Source: Chloroflexota bacterium (GTDB lineage Bacteria > Chloroflexota > Anaerolineae > Ardenticatenales > Ardenticatenaceae). Taken from it: a DNA stretch of 16,733 nt. Of the stretch, positions 16,086 through 16,733 are shown one piece after another. The notes beneath the pieces were generated by a model. That model saw only the letters and a list, made by a program, of their open reading frames with translations. It had not been told where the DNA came from and ran no database searches. Each line of letters starts with the position of its first letter. Position 1 is the stretch's first letter. The translations under genes were made by a program, and so were the position numbers. Where the stretch lies: NCBI GenBank assembly GCA_003520455.1, contig DOUV01001061.1:1-16733 (forward strand), in the 5' to 3' direction.

Positions 16086-16406
16086 AATGCGCCAGGCGCC
16101 GGTTGGCCGTCGCGTTGAATCAGCCTGTGGCGTTTCGACGGTGGCGGGTGCGGCGAACAGTAACCGCTGCTCCTGCGCCCGGCATCCGCCGGAGCTTTGC
16201 CCCCTCGTTTGATTGACCTATAATCACGCGATCACGAAAACAGGCGATGCGCCGGCCTGCAAGCTGCGGTCCGTGACCACAGTGCCACAGACATCTTGAC
16301 GTGATGGTGTGGTCCAGGGGGCTTGAAGCGAACACGGCAGGTGCACCGTCGCGGATCCCGAATTCCGTACTCGGCCTCCCTGTCGAGGCTGGAAGGAGAG
16401 TCCCCG
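16086..16406. other. Intergenic region between the lipoprotein and the small helical protein
   Basis: About 320 bp without a supported gene. A weak stem, CCGTCG (16107-16112) with CGACGG (16136-16141) around a 24-nt loop, might end lipoprotein transcription, but no T-run follows. The promoter-like element at 16197-16224 begins the next transcript. Confidence 0.35.
16197..16224 (+). promoter_or_regulatory. Putative housekeeping-type promoter for the small helical protein
   Basis: TTGCCC (-35, 16197-16202) and a perfect TATAAT (-10, 16219-16224) are separated by 16 bp. The predicted leader to the TTG at 16407 is about 175 nt. Confidence 0.5.
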
Positions 16407-16613
16407 TTGACCACCGCAACTGAGGGCGACTTGATCGCCCGCACCGTGAGGCAGATGGCCTGGGCCTTCCTTATCCATCCTCACCTGGCCGACACATTGC
16501 TTGAAGATATCGAGCAGCAGCTTGGCCAGGCCCCAGCGCTGTCGCTGGCGGAGATCTACCGCCTGCTCGCCGAGTGGTGCGCCGAGCAAGACGACACTGT
16601 GCTTGAATATTGA
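16407..16613 (+). CDS. Small uncharacterised helical protein
   Basis: A 68-residue predicted protein that I do not recognise. It reads as two or three amphipathic helices (TVRQMAWAFLIHPHLADTLL, then LSLAEIYRLLAEW) with an acidic C-terminus, so it is probably soluble. The TTG at 16407 was chosen because GGAAGGAG lies 8 nt upstream. An in-frame TTG at 16323 would add 28 Arg/Ser-rich residues without a convincing ribosome site. A promoter-like element with a perfect TATAAT lies upstream, and a GC-rich hairpin follows 17 nt after the stop, so the transcription unit looks complete. Codon pattern and helix periodicity favour a real gene, but its small size leaves doubt. Confidence 0.5.
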   Translation: MTTATEGDLIARTVRQMAWAFLIHPHLADTLLEDIEQQLGQAPALSLAEIYRLLAEWCAEQDDTVLEY

Positions 16614-16622
16614 TTCCTGTTC

Positions 16623-16733
16623 GTACCTCTTCCGCCGCTCCCGGCGGATCTGACGATCAGCTAGTTGAGGTGGCCCCGCATTGGCCTGGATGTGGCCATC
16701 CAGGCCGAGCGGCGGAGGGCTCTGGTACCTCTT
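16623..16733. repeat. Nested inverted repeats with a short direct repeat
   Basis: TCCGCCGCTC (16631-16640) is the exact reverse complement of GAGCGGCGGA (16707-16716). Between them lies a perfect 10-bp hairpin, GGCCTGGATG (16683-16692) with CATCCAGGCC (16697-16706), around the tetraloop TGGC. The 9-mer GTACCTCTT occurs at 16623-16631 and again at the window's last nine bases (16725-16733). It could be a structured leader for a gene beyond the window, a terminator region or the end of a small repeat element. Confidence 0.5.
16631..16648 (+). terminator. GC-rich hairpin after the small helical protein gene
   Basis: TCCGCCG (16631-16637) pairs with CGGCGGA (16642-16648) around the tetraloop CTCC, 17 nt beyond the stop at 16613. 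There is no T-run, so termination is uncertain. The left arm can also pair with sequence further downstream. Confidence 0.35.

Noticed and set aside
16224..16589. A 121-codon minus-strand open frame at the right end
   Set aside because: It is antisense to the better-supported small helical gene, which has a promoter-like element and ribosome site.

Overview
The window is GC-rich DNA from what looks like a Chloroflexota (Chloroflexi) bacterium. That assignment is inference. It rests on the high GC, frequent GTG and TTG starts, large helical-repeat STAND/NACHT ATPases, a CHAT peptidase, and a lipoprotein with Pro/Thr-rich linkers, an SH3b module and two CARDB modules. No rRNA, tRNA, CRISPR array, insertion sequence or integrase was found.

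Left two thirds (1-10812), minus strand: one compact run of six co-directional genes separated by 20-55 bp. In transcription order they are (1) a cytosolic-looking LCAT-type alpha/beta-hydrolase (phospholipase/acyltransferase fold) with a C-terminal beta-sandwich; (2) a CHAT caspase-like peptidase with an intact His/Cys dyad; (3) an unrecognised all-helical protein with one hydrophobic, possibly membrane-inserting, segment; (4) a 1029-residue NACHT/STAND ATPase with a long helical-repeat C-terminus; (5) a 118-residue zinc ribbon plus P-loop protein that stops just after Walker A, probably a decayed paralogue; and (6) a zinc-ribbon NACHT/STAND ATPase that runs off the left edge. The combination of sensor-type ATPases, a death-associated protease, a lipid hydrolase and a candidate membrane protein resembles a regulated conflict or programmed-death module: STAND sensing, then CHAT proteolysis, then membrane or lipid damage. 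This is the most interesting part of the window. The functional model is inference.

Middle (10813-13349): an 820-bp gene-poor spacer; a secreted pectinacetylesterase/NOTUM-family hydrolase on the minus strand, followed by a strong stem-loop; and a divergent intergenic region with a promoter-like element on each strand.

Right end (13350-16733), plus strand: a large cell-surface lipoprotein (FecR-like region, SH3b, two Ig-like modules, two CARDB modules, Pro/Thr-rich tail), then a small uncharacterised helical protein of 68 residues behind a good promoter-like element. The last ~110 bp hold nested inverted repeats that can form two mutually exclusive structures. The right-hand genes show no clear functional link to the ATPase/CHAT/lipase operon.
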